Below are positions 1 through 7,826 of a stretch of 64,000 nucleotides of DNA, in pieces. The notes beneath the pieces are model-generated. The model saw nothing but the letters and a program-made list of their open reading frames with translations. It searched no databases and was not told the origin of the DNA. Positions within the stretch are counted from its first letter, which is position 1. Every line of letters begins with the position of its first letter. Position numbers and translations under genes: made by a program. The DNA comes from Ancylobacter oerskovii (GTDB taxonomy: Bacteria > Pseudomonadota > Alphaproteobacteria > Rhizobiales > Xanthobacteraceae): the NCBI RefSeq assembly GCF_018390555.1, contig NZ_JAHBGB010000027.1, positions 186,001-250,000 of the forward strand, in the 5' to 3' direction.

Positions 1-111
1 CTGGCGCACCACCACGCCCGGCGGGGCGGGCGCCGCCGGGGCCCCGGCCTCCTGCGCGGCGAGCGGCAAGGCGAGGCCCAGCAGCATCAGAAGGACCAGA
101 AGCGCCCTCAT
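1..111 (-). CDS. BatD-like (oxygen tolerance) protein, N-terminal part
   Basis: Only the first 37 codons lie in the window; the gene continues beyond base 1. The translation starts MRALLVLLMLLGLALPLA and then AAQEAG, a classic Sec signal peptide with a likely cleavage near AAQ. Its ATG overlaps the stop of the TPR gene before it as ATGA, so it is translationally coupled and last in this operon as seen. In Bat (Bacteroides aerotolerance) type operons the gene after the TPR protein is usually the large BatD protein with a secreted N-terminus, so BatD is inferred from position plus signal peptide; the diagnostic domain is outside the window. Confidence 0.6.
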   Translation of the reverse strand, partial: MRALLVLLMLLGLALPLAAQEAGAPAAPAPPGVVVRQ

Positions 112-755
112 GGCGCCGTTCCCCCGGCCGCGCCGGCGGGCGCCTGCTGCGCCTGCAACTGCCAGGCGAAGCGGGCGCGCAGAAAGTCCGCCGGCTCGGT
201 GCGCACCCGCTTCAGCCAGAGCGCGCGCACCGCCTCGTCGTTCATCGGCCCGCCGGTCGTCTGGGTCTCCTGTCCCTCCTGGTTCTTCGCGTCCTTGTCG
301 TAGACGATCTGGTCGGCGCCCTCGCGCTGGTCGCCGGCATCGGCGCCGGGCGCCTTCAATTGCTCGGCGCGCAGCGCCGCGATGCGGCGGTTGGCCTCGG
401 CCTCCGCCCAGCCCGGGCGACGCTCCAGCGCATGATCGTAGCGCGCCACCGCATCCTGGTATTTGCCCAGCATCACCAGTGCATTGGCCTGGTTGAACGC
501 GCCGTCGGCGGTGTCGATGGCGGCGAAACTCGCCTCCGCCGCCTTGAAGTCGCCGCCGCGGAACTGCGCCACCCCGCGCCACATCGGGTCGCGGAAGCTT
601 TCGGCGGCGTCGGCGAAGCGCCCCTGCTCGAACAGATAGCGCCCGCGCTGGTCGGGGCTGGCCCACAGCCCGCGCCATCCGGCCATCCAGAAGCCGAGGG
701 CCAGCGCCACGACAAGCACCGCACCGAGAAGGGCGAAGGCGCGTCCCGTCCTCAT
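108..755 (-). CDS. TPR-repeat membrane protein of the Bat operon (BatC/BatB-C type)
   Basis: A 215-residue protein with one N-terminal membrane segment (about residues 7-27) followed by tetratricopeptide-like helices: the stretch around GRYLFEQGRFADAAESF, the next repeat GVAQFRGGDFKAAEASF and NQANALVMLGKYQDAVARYD. The C-terminus is Gln/Ala/Gly-rich and probably disordered. TPR proteins of Bat operons are thought to scaffold the VWA proteins on the periplasmic face. The start at 755 is chosen because ATG overlaps the preceding stop as ATGA; an ATG four codons upstream also exists. The stop overlaps the BatD-like start in the same way. The exact cargo is unknown. Confidence 0.85.
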   Translation of the reverse strand: MRTGRAFALLGAVLVVALALGFWMAGWRGLWASPDQRGRYLFEQGRFADAAESFRDPMWRGVAQFRGGDFKAAEASFAAIDTADGAFNQANALVMLGKYQDAVARYDHALERRPGWAEAEANRRIAALRAEQLKAPGADAGDQREGADQIVYDKDAKNQEGQETQTTGGPMNDEAVRALWLKRVRTEPADFLRARFAWQLQAQQAPAGAAGGTAP

Positions 756-1678
756 GCCAGCACCCATCCGCGACGGAACCAGGCGAGCACCAGCAGGGCG
801 AGCAGCGGCGTCAGCCAGTAGCCGGCCTCTTCCCAGCGCTCGCCCTCCCCCGGCGCCGGCGGCGGCGGGCCGGCGGTGGCGAGCACATGCGCCAGCCCCT
901 GCACGTCGCCGTCGTCGAGGGTCGGCTCCACCCTGTCGGCATGCAGCGCCGCCGCCGCCGCGGCCAGCGCGGGATCGGCGGCGGCACGGTCCGGCGGCAG
1001 CATGGCGAACAGCGACACCGGCGCTCCCGCCGCGCCCTCGGCCATTGCCGGCGCGGCATCGGCGAACACCACGATCGAGCCGCCCTGTCCGCCGCGTCGC
1101 AGCACCTCGGCCGCCATGGCCACGGCGTCGGCGAGCGCGTCGCCCTGGCGCGGCATCAGGTCGGGCGCCAGTGCGCCGGCCATGGCGTTCAGCGCCTCGC
1201 CATCCGGCGTCGGCGGCAGCACGAGATGCGCCGAGCCGGCATAGGCGACCAGCCCGGTCGGCGCTCCCTCGCGCAGCTTGAGCAGGTCCGCCATCTTCTG
1301 CCGCGCGCGGTCGAGCCGGGTCGGGGCGAGGTCGCGCTCCAGCATCGAGGGCGTGACCTTGACGACGAACATCGCCGGGCGCGCCGCCTGCGCGAAGGGC
1401 GACGGCACCTGCCGCCAGCTCGGCCCCGCCACCGCGACGATGCCAAGGACCCAGGCCGCCAGCAGCAGGTTCTCCGGGCTCAACCGCCGCCGTCGCTCGC
1501 CGCCTATGGTGAGATGGCGCAGCAGCACCGGGTCGATCGCCTTGCGCCAGCGCGCCGTGGTGTCGGCCTCGCGCCGCTGCAGCCACCACAGGCCGAGCGC
1601 CGGCAGCGCCAGCACCAGCCACCACGGGCGCAGGAAATGGAACTGCGCGAGCGCTGCCGTCAGGGTGCCGCCCGTCAT
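752..1678 (-). CDS. VWA-domain membrane protein (BatB-like) with degenerate metal site
   Basis: A 308-residue protein with membrane segments near residues 15-33, 70-88 and 290-305, enclosing a von Willebrand factor A-like domain. This is the second VWA protein of the operon. In its neighbour the metal-ion-dependent adhesion site is DLSAS; here the aligned segment (residues 107-111) is KVTPS, so the metal-binding Asp is Lys and the first Ser is Thr. The later TDG motif is also lost (VVFADAAP). The fold is probably kept but divalent-metal ligand binding probably is not. Start and stop both form ATGA overlaps with neighbours, so coupled translation and a shared complex are likely. Confidence 0.85.
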   Translation of the reverse strand: MTGGTLTAALAQFHFLRPWWLVLALPALGLWWLQRREADTTARWRKAIDPVLLRHLTIGGERRRRLSPENLLLAAWVLGIVAVAGPSWRQVPSPFAQAARPAMFVVKVTPSMLERDLAPTRLDRARQKMADLLKLREGAPTGLVAYAGSAHLVLPPTPDGEALNAMAGALAPDLMPRQGDALADAVAMAAEVLRRGGQGGSIVVFADAAPAMAEGAAGAPVSLFAMLPPDRAAADPALAAAAAALHADRVEPTLDDGDVQGLAHVLATAGPPPPAPGEGERWEEAGYWLTPLLALLVLAWFRRGWVLA

Positions 1679-2670
1679 GGCGCCGCCTCCGCCGCATGCC
1701 GGCGCGGCCAGCGCAGCAGCCGCAGCGCCTGCACCAGCATCGACAGCAGCGCCAGCGCCGCCAGCGGCAGCCAGTACAGCTCGACCTTCGGCTGGAAGGA
1801 AACCATGTCGACCTTGCGCGCCTCCACCTGGTCGAGCCGCGTATAGATCTGCGCCAGCTGGTCGCGGTCGAGCGCGCGGTAGAAGCCGCCGCCGGTCAGC
1901 TCCGCCACCTGCTTCAGCGCCGCCTCGTCGAGCTTCTCCTCTCCCGCCGCCGCCGGATCGCCCACCGCGACGGTATGGATGACGATGCCCTTGTCGTGCG
2001 CCACCCGCGCCGCCTCGGCCGGCGGCACCTGGCTCGCCGTGTCGTTGCCGTCGGTCAGCGCGATGATGGTCTTGGCCGGCACGGTGGAGGCGGCGAAGAG
2101 GTTGATGCCTAGCCCGATGGCGTCGCCGAAGGCGGTGCGCGGCCCGGCCATGCCGACCTGCATCTCGCCGAGCAATTGCCGCGCGAGGTCGAGATCGGTG
2201 GTGAACGGCACCAGCGCGAAGGGCGCATTGCCGAACACCGCGACGCCGACCCGGTCGCCCTGCCGGCGGGCGAGGAAGTCGTCCAGCACCTGCTTCACCG
2301 CGACGAGGCGGTTCACCTTCTGCCCCGCCGCGTCGGTGAAGTCCTGCGTGTCCATGGAGGCGGAGAGGTCGACCAGCAGCAGCAGGTCGCGCGCCGGCCG
2401 GTCCTGATGCACGGGGGGCAGCACCCATTGCGGACGCATCAGGGCGGCAAGGACCAGCAGCCAGCACAGCAGCAGCGCGGCCAGTCGCCAGGGCCCGCGC
2501 CGGCCGATGCCCGCCCCCTCGCGCGCCGGCGCACCGGAGAGCCGCGCCAGCGTCGCGAAGAACGGCACCCGCACCGCCGGGCGCCGGGTCGCGTGCGCCG
2601 GCAGCAGCCAATAGACCAGCAGCGGCGCCGGCAGCAGCAAAGCCAGCCAGGGATAGGCGACGGACAGCAT
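1675..2670 (-). CDS. VWA-domain membrane protein (BatA-like)
   Basis: A 331-residue protein with two N-terminal membrane segments (about residues 5-23 and 62-78), a VWA domain and a C-terminal membrane segment (about 300-320). The MIDAS is intact: DLSAS at residues 101-105, a conserved Thr in the GPRTAFGDAIG segment and TDGND later. Proteins of this architecture sit in the inner membrane with the VWA domain probably outside, and work with a MoxR ATPase and a DUF58 protein in envelope maturation or stress tolerance. It begins three bases after the DUF4381 stop and ends in an ATGA overlap with the second VWA gene. Confidence 0.9.
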   Translation of the reverse strand: MLSVAYPWLALLLPAPLLVYWLLPAHATRRPAVRVPFFATLARLSGAPAREGAGIGRRGPWRLAALLLCWLLVLAALMRPQWVLPPVHQDRPARDLLLLVDLSASMDTQDFTDAAGQKVNRLVAVKQVLDDFLARRQGDRVGVAVFGNAPFALVPFTTDLDLARQLLGEMQVGMAGPRTAFGDAIGLGINLFAASTVPAKTIIALTDGNDTASQVPPAEAARVAHDKGIVIHTVAVGDPAAAGEEKLDEAALKQVAELTGGGFYRALDRDQLAQIYTRLDQVEARKVDMVSFQPKVELYWLPLAALALLSMLVQALRLLRWPRRHAAEAAP

Positions 2671-2672
2671 CG

Positions 2673-3128
2673 TCAGCCCTCCTCCCGGTGGCGCCTCACC
2701 CAGTGCCGCGCCGCCGCGAGCAGCGCCGCCCCGTCGCCGGCCGGCCCGCCGGACAGCGCCCCGGCAAAGCCGAGGGCGGCGAAGTCCCCGCGGCCGGAGG
2801 TGCGCTCGAGGAAGGCGAGCCATTCCCCCCCGGTCAGCGAGGCCACCTGCCGGCGCGGATAGGCGACGAGCGCCGTCCGCTTGAGCACGGCCGAGACAGC
2901 CGCGATCCCGGCGGCGTCGGAGACCGTCCCCAACCTGTCGAGCGCGGCGAGCGCCTCCCGCCGATAGGCGTTGCGGCGATAATGCCGGCTCCCCGCCGCC
3001 AGCAGGATGAGGATCGCGGCGAGCAGCGCCGCCAGCAGGATCCACCAGCCCGGCGCCGGCGGCCACCAGGGCACCGGCGGCGGCACCACGATATCGGCCA
3101 GACGCGACAGATCGGCCTGATCGGTCAT
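2673..3128 (-). CDS. DUF4381 family membrane protein
   Basis: A 151-residue protein. It opens with a short acidic stretch and a Pro/Trp-rich segment (PPPVPWWPPAPGWW), then one membrane helix (about residues 28-46) and a basic cytoplasmic-looking C-terminal domain (YRREALAALDRL, later GGEWLAFLERTSG). This order is typical of the DUF4381 proteins found between DUF58 and VWA genes in MoxR operons. No catalytic function is known for the family. It starts in an ATGA overlap with the DUF58 gene, so it belongs to the same complex or process. Confidence 0.85.
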   Translation of the reverse strand: MTDQADLSRLADIVVPPPVPWWPPAPGWWILLAALLAAILILLAAGSRHYRRNAYRREALAALDRLGTVSDAAGIAAVSAVLKRTALVAYPRRQVASLTGGEWLAFLERTSGRGDFAALGFAGALSGGPAGDGAALLAAARHWVRRHREEG

Positions 3129-4147
3129 CTCACCGCACTCGCCTGATGCTCCGGCGCGACGTGGCGCGCCAGCCGCCGGCCGAGCAGTTCGCGGAACTGG
3201 TCGGCGGTGTCGCGCCCGGTCGAGAGCGGCAGCACCGGAATGGCCCGCCGGCGGGAAAAGCCGTCGATCGCCTCCCGCCGTTCCTGAAAGTCGGCGGCAA
3301 AATCCCGGCGCAACCCGCTGGAAAAGCTATCGATCTCGATCTGGCTTCCGGCATCGGCGACCACGGCGCGGCCGATCTCCGGCAGTTCCTCTTCCAGCGG
3401 ATCGAAGACGAAGACGGTGAGCACGTCGTTATGGGCAGTGATCTGCGTCACCAGCCGCACCGTCTCGGCATCCGCCCCGGCCGCATCGGTGATCAGCGTC
3501 AGCAGCCCGTCATGCGGCAGCAACCGCGGCACCCTCTCAAGCGCGGCGTTGAGCAGGCCGGGGTCGGAGGGCCGCGCATCATCGGCCCGCAAGGCGTTGT
3601 TGTGCCGGATGACGGCCTCGAACAGCGGCCCGATCGCCGCCTGCCGCGCGCGCGGCCGGATTTCGTCCATCCCATTCTCGGAAAAGACGATTCCGCCGAT
3701 GCGGTCGCCGAGCGACGTCACCCGCCACGCCGCCAGCGCCGCCGCCTCCGCCGCCGCCACCGACTTCATCGCGAGCCGGCTGCCGAAGAACATGGAGAGC
3801 CGCTGGTCGACCAGCAGCAGCACCGGCCGGTCGCGCTCCTCGGTATAGACGCGCAGCTGCGGCTCGCCCAGCCGGGCGGTGGCCCGCCAATCGATGGCGC
3901 GCACGTCGTCGCCCTCGTAGTAGTGGCGCAGTTCCTCGAATTCGAGCCCGCGCCCGCGCAGCCGCGAGGCATGGCGGCCGGCCAGCAGCGAATGCACCGG
4001 CTGTTTCGGCAGGAAGCTGAAGCCCTTGGCGCGGTGGTTCAGCCGCAGCAGCTCGTCGAGGGTGACGTAAGCGCGCGCTTGCCGGGTGGCGGCGTCTCCC
4101 CTGCGAGCCTCGGATGCGCGGGCCTCTGGCTGGACGGTCCGTGCCAT
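3125..4147 (-). CDS. DUF58 domain protein of the MoxR operon
   Basis: A 340-residue soluble protein with the DUF58 signature block RGLEFEELRHYYEGDDVRAI followed by DWRATARLGEPQLRVYTEER (about residues 65-105), then a VWA-like core whose first metal motif reads VDQRLSMFFGS. DUF58 proteins are regular partners of MoxR AAA+ ATPases and are thought to link the ATPase to membrane VWA proteins. It begins eight bases after the moxR stop and overlaps the DUF4381 start as ATGA. Family and context are clear; the molecular job is not established. Confidence 0.92.
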   Translation of the reverse strand: MARTVQPEARASEARRGDAATRQARAYVTLDELLRLNHRAKGFSFLPKQPVHSLLAGRHASRLRGRGLEFEELRHYYEGDDVRAIDWRATARLGEPQLRVYTEERDRPVLLLVDQRLSMFFGSRLAMKSVAAAEAAALAAWRVTSLGDRIGGIVFSENGMDEIRPRARQAAIGPLFEAVIRHNNALRADDARPSDPGLLNAALERVPRLLPHDGLLTLITDAAGADAETVRLVTQITAHNDVLTVFVFDPLEEELPEIGRAVVADAGSQIEIDSFSSGLRRDFAADFQERREAIDGFSRRRAIPVLPLSTGRDTADQFRELLGRRLARHVAPEHQASAVR

Positions 4148-4155
4148 CGCCCCCC

Positions 4156-5127
4156 CTACACCGCGACCGCGACCTGGCGGATCAGCTCGTCGATCACGTC
4201 GTCGGCGCGCTTGCCGTCGGCGCTCGCCTCATAGGTGAGCGAGACGCGGTGGCGCAGGCAGTCATGGGCGACGGCCTGCACGTCTTCCGGCGTCACATAG
4301 TCCCGTGCCTGCAGCCAGGCATAGGCGCGGGAGGCGCGGTCGAGCGCCAGCGTGCCGCGCGGGCTGGCGCCGATGCCGATCCATTGCTTCAGCTGGTCGC
4401 CGAACTCGGCCGGACGGCGGGTGGCGGCGATCAGCGACACGATGTAGCTCTCCACCGCCTCCACCATCTTCACCGCGTCGATCTCCTTGCGGGCGTCGAA
4501 GACGATGCTCTGGGCGATCTTCGGCGGCGGCGCCTCGGCGGTGCCGGCCTCCTCGGCGCGCACCAGCCGCAGCACCTTCGCCTCGTCGGCATCGCTCGGG
4601 TAGCCGATGGTGACATGCATCAGGAAGCGGTCCATCTGCGCCTCGGGCAGCGGATAGGTGCCTTCCTGCTCGATGGGGTTCTGCGTCGCCAGCACCATGA
4701 ACAGGTCCGGCATCGGGTAGCGCGTGCCGGAGACGGTGACCTGCCGCTCCTCCATCGCCTCCAGGAGCGCCGACTGCACCTTGGCCGGGGCGCGGTTGAT
4801 CTCGTCGGCGAGCACGAGATTGCCGAAGATCGGCCCCTTGCGGAACTCGAAGCTGCCGGTGCCCTGCGCATCGGTGCGGTAGATCTCGCCGCCGGTGACG
4901 TCGGAGGGCAGCAGGTCCGGGGTGAACTGGATGCGGCTGAACTCGCTCTCCAGCGCCTGCGACAGGCTCTTGATGGCGCGGGTCTTGGCGAGGCCCGGCA
5001 AGCCCTCCAGCAGCACGTTGCCATTGGCCAGCAGGGCAATGACCAGCCGCTCGACCACCCGCTCCTGTCCGATGACGGCGCGGTTCACGCGGGACTGGAT
5101 CTCGAGGACGGATTCGCGTGCCGACAT
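4156..5127 (-). CDS. MoxR family AAA+ ATPase
   Basis: A 323-residue AAA+ ATPase. Walker A is GLPGLAKT at residues 42-49, Walker B is LVLADEINRAPAK, and sensor 1 is in VLATQNPIEQEGTYPLPEAQ, all typical of MoxR. These proteins act as chaperone-like ATPases that insert metals or remodel VWA-containing partners. It follows the HAD gene by one base and leads into DUF58, DUF4381 and the two VWA genes. The family call is very secure; the client in this organism is unknown. Confidence 0.95.
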   Translation of the reverse strand: MSARESVLEIQSRVNRAVIGQERVVERLVIALLANGNVLLEGLPGLAKTRAIKSLSQALESEFSRIQFTPDLLPSDVTGGEIYRTDAQGTGSFEFRKGPIFGNLVLADEINRAPAKVQSALLEAMEERQVTVSGTRYPMPDLFMVLATQNPIEQEGTYPLPEAQMDRFLMHVTIGYPSDADEAKVLRLVRAEEAGTAEAPPPKIAQSIVFDARKEIDAVKMVEAVESYIVSLIAATRRPAEFGDQLKQWIGIGASPRGTLALDRASRAYAWLQARDYVTPEDVQAVAHDCLRHRVSLTYEASADGKRADDVIDELIRQVAVAV

Positions 5128-5128
5128 G

Positions 5129-6190
5129 TCACTTTGCCTCGAACGGATAGATGGTCTTCCAGTCGGCCTTCATGTCGACCACCAGCCAGCCGCGCGCCGG
5201 CGCCTCGTCGAGCGCCTTGTCGAGCTTGCCGATATGGGACGCACGGTCATAGGCCCATTCCCGCACCGCATCGGTGTGATGCACGATGAGGCCGAAGCGC
5301 GGGCCGGTGTTCAGCGTCGTCCATTGCAGCATCTGCTGATCGCCGTCGGAATTGCCGGCGGCGAAGACCGGCCGGCGGCCGATGAAGCGGTTGATGCCCA
5401 CCGGCTTGCCGGGGCCGTCGTCGATGAACTCGACCTCCGGCAGCTTGCGCAGCGCCGGCACGTCGCCGTCGAGCACGAATTCGGTCTTGCCGGAGGAGCC
5501 GACCACCTGCTCGGGCGGAATGCCGTACACCGTCTCGGTGAAGGCGCGCATGAACTCCACCCCGCCGCCCGACACGATGAAGGTCTTGAAGCCGTTGGCG
5601 CGCAGATAGGCGAGCAGCTCCAGCATCGGCTGGAAGACGAGCTCGGTATAGGGCCGGTCGAAGCGCGGATGCCGGGCGGTCTTCAGCCAGTCGCGCACCA
5701 GCGTGTTGAACTCGGTGACGGTGATCCCGGAATGGGTGAGCGCCACGATCTGCAGCAGCCCCTTCTCGCCGAGTGCGGCCAGCGCCTTCGGGTCGCCCGA
5801 CAGCGCGGATTTGTAGGGCTCCTGCCCGGCCAGCGCCGGATTGGCCTTCGCCAGCTCCTTCAGCCGGTCGAGCGCGAACATGAACTGGAAATAGACCGGC
5901 TGCTCCGACCACAGCGTGCCGTCATTGTCGAAGACGGCGATGCGCTCGGCCACCGGCACGAAGTCGCCGCCGCCCTCTTGCGTCACCTTCTCGACGAAGG
6001 CCCGGATCGACTGCTTGGCCGTCCCCTCGTTCCATGAGGGCAGCGGGTCGGCGGCTTGGGCGGCGACCGACTGGGCGTTGGCGTGGGGGACGATGGCTCC
6101 CGGCAACCCGGCCAGGGCGATCCATGACAGCAAGGCCGCGACGACATGGCGACGGGTGGGGCGCAGGGCGCCAGGGCTGGATCGTCTCAT
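5129..6190 (-). CDS. Exported HAD-superfamily phosphatase-like protein
   Basis: A 353-residue protein with an N-terminal export signal (residues 1-40, twin-Arg TRRHVV followed by a hydrophobic stretch ending in ANAQS). The HAD nucleophile motif is DNDGT at residues 88-92, with motif II in FIVSGGG and the metal-binding motif in FAAGNSDGDQQML. It is therefore probably a periplasmic phosphohydrolase; the substrate cannot be read from sequence. It lies one base after the FGE gene and one base before moxR, so the three are co-transcribed. The twin-Arg motif is only a partial match to a Tat signal. Confidence 0.85.
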   Translation of the reverse strand: MRRSSPGALRPTRRHVVAALLSWIALAGLPGAIVPHANAQSVAAQAADPLPSWNEGTAKQSIRAFVEKVTQEGGGDFVPVAERIAVFDNDGTLWSEQPVYFQFMFALDRLKELAKANPALAGQEPYKSALSGDPKALAALGEKGLLQIVALTHSGITVTEFNTLVRDWLKTARHPRFDRPYTELVFQPMLELLAYLRANGFKTFIVSGGGVEFMRAFTETVYGIPPEQVVGSSGKTEFVLDGDVPALRKLPEVEFIDDGPGKPVGINRFIGRRPVFAAGNSDGDQQMLQWTTLNTGPRFGLIVHHTDAVREWAYDRASHIGKLDKALDEAPARGWLVVDMKADWKTIYPFEAK

Positions 6191-6191
6191 G

Positions 6192-7169
6192 TCACGCCTC
6201 CGGTGCCGGCCGCCGCACGCAGCGAAAGCCGATATGGCTCATCGAGCTGTCGACCGGCTCGGCATGACGCGCCGCCGGCCGGTAGCGCCGGCAATAGCTC
6301 GGCGCGCACAGATGCGAGCCGCCCTTCACCACCTTGCGGGCGATGCGGATCGCCGGCTGCCCGGGATCGTAGCTCGCCTCCTCCGCGCCGCCGCGCGGGT
6401 TCTGCGGCACGCAGCAGGCCTTGGGCGCGTCCTCGGGATGGCGCGTGGTCCAGAAGTCGGCGGTCCATTCCCAGACATTGCCGATCATGTCGTAGAGCCC
6501 GTAGCCATTGGGCGGATAGGATTTCACCGGCGAGGTGCGCTCGAAACCGTCGAGCGCGAGGTTCTGGAACGGAAACTCCCCCTGCCAGGTATTGGCCATC
6601 TGCCGGCCGTCGGGGGTGAATTCCTCGCCCCAGGCATATTCCGCGCCGTCGAGCCCGCCGCGCGCGGCGAATTCCCACTCCGCCTCGGTCGGCAGGTCCT
6701 TGCCGGCCCAGCGCGCATAGGCCAGCGCATCGGCATAGGCGATGTGCACCACCGGATGGTCGTCCAGCCCCTTGAGCGAGGAGCCTGGCCCATAGGGCTT
6801 GCGCCAGCTGGCGCGGAAGCGGAACGCCCACCATTGCCGCCAGTCGCGCAGGTCCACCGGATGGTCCGGCGGCGTGAACACCAGCGAACCCGCCTTCAGC
6901 ATCTCCGGCCGGGCGCCGGGATAATCCTTGGGATCGGGGGCGATCTCGGCCACCGTGACATGGCCGGTCGCCTCGACGAAGGCGCGGAACCGGGCATTGG
7001 TCACGGGCGTCGCATCGATGAAGAACCCGTCCACCGTCACGCGATGCGCCGGCATCTCCTCGGGATAGTGCCGGTCCGAGCCCATGTGGAAGGTGCCGCC
7101 CTCTACCCACACCATCTCGTCCGCGAGCGACGGCGTCACAGGGGAACGCTGGCGATGATGTCGGTTCAT
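6192..7169 (-). CDS. Formylglycine-generating enzyme (sulfatase-modifying factor)
   Basis: A 325-residue SUMF1/FGE-fold protein. The fold signature runs from MVWVEGGTFHMGSD through VTNARFRAF, LPTEAEWEFAARGG and GNVWEWTADFW to IGFRCVRR. The redox-active pair of true FGEs is present: Cys288 and Cys293 in LCAPSYCRRYRPAAR, matching the aerobic copper-dependent enzyme that oxidises sulfatase active-site Cys to formylglycine. Many SUMF1-fold proteins lack this pair, so this is likely a genuine maturase. A candidate client, the Cys-type choline sulfatase, lies about 26 kb away. The start at 7169 was chosen as the first ATG giving the family N-terminus. It leads the MoxR/VWA operon. Confidence 0.92.
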   Translation of the reverse strand: MNRHHRQRSPVTPSLADEMVWVEGGTFHMGSDRHYPEEMPAHRVTVDGFFIDATPVTNARFRAFVEATGHVTVAEIAPDPKDYPGARPEMLKAGSLVFTPPDHPVDLRDWRQWWAFRFRASWRKPYGPGSSLKGLDDHPVVHIAYADALAYARWAGKDLPTEAEWEFAARGGLDGAEYAWGEEFTPDGRQMANTWQGEFPFQNLALDGFERTSPVKSYPPNGYGLYDMIGNVWEWTADFWTTRHPEDAPKACCVPQNPRGGAEEASYDPGQPAIRIARKVVKGGSHLCAPSYCRRYRPAARHAEPVDSSMSHIGFRCVRRPAPEA

Positions 7170-7826
7170 GCCGCATGATCCAGTTGATAGCGGGCATTGA
7201 AGCGGCAGTATAAGCCACCACGAGGCGGCTCGGGAGAGCGAATGCCGATCTGTGCGGATCTGTCCTGATAGCCGACAACCGACATGCGCGTATTCGCTTC
7301 CGATGACGCTCCGGCGCGGGGGCCTGCGTGCCCGCCAAGAGTGGGGAGCCCTGCCCTCCCTGACGATCCGCCGCCGACGCGTCCGGTCATCCGGCTCCCG
7401 AGCGTGCCCTTCGTCATTTTCCGCAACGAATTCGCCTGGATTTTCCTTCCCCCCAACCCCTGAACTCAAAGAAAATATCCATACTTCTTTTTAAATTTCA
7501 AATCATGCTTGTCGAATTTCATATTCTTCGAGAGGCCATATCTAAATTCTTTCCTTTAATGGAAAAACTCACATGGATGTCATTATCCCCAAAACAAAAT
7601 TTTCTCGCATCGAAACGTCGTATGCATTTCATATGCCACGATCAAAGGCAGCGCCATTGACCTAAACTGCATTCTTTTCCCACAACCACCTGCCTCACGG
7701 CGCATGAATCCGCTTGCTTGCCGGGTGGAACTGCGGACATCTTTCCCGTAGGCCTGTCGAGCAAAGTGCGGGCGCAATGGCCATAGCCGACCAACAAACG
7801 GGCCGTGGCTGCCGGGAGGAGGTATC
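7170..7826. other. Intergenic region between divergent FGE and DUF3300 genes
   Basis: About 650 bases without a supportable gene. The part next to FGE is GC-rich, but about 7460-7680 is strikingly AT-rich compared with the rest of the window (runs such as TTCTTTTTAAATTTC). The strong Shine-Dalgarno GGAGGAGG at 7815-7822 belongs to the DUF3300 gene. Promoters for both divergent operons must lie here, but none was assigned with confidence. Confidence 0.5.

Noticed and set aside
7252..7494. 80-codon plus-strand ORF in the FGE/DUF3300 gap.
   Set aside because: No ribosome site, no family resemblance, and it runs across the boundary between GC-rich and AT-rich DNA with unlike codon use.
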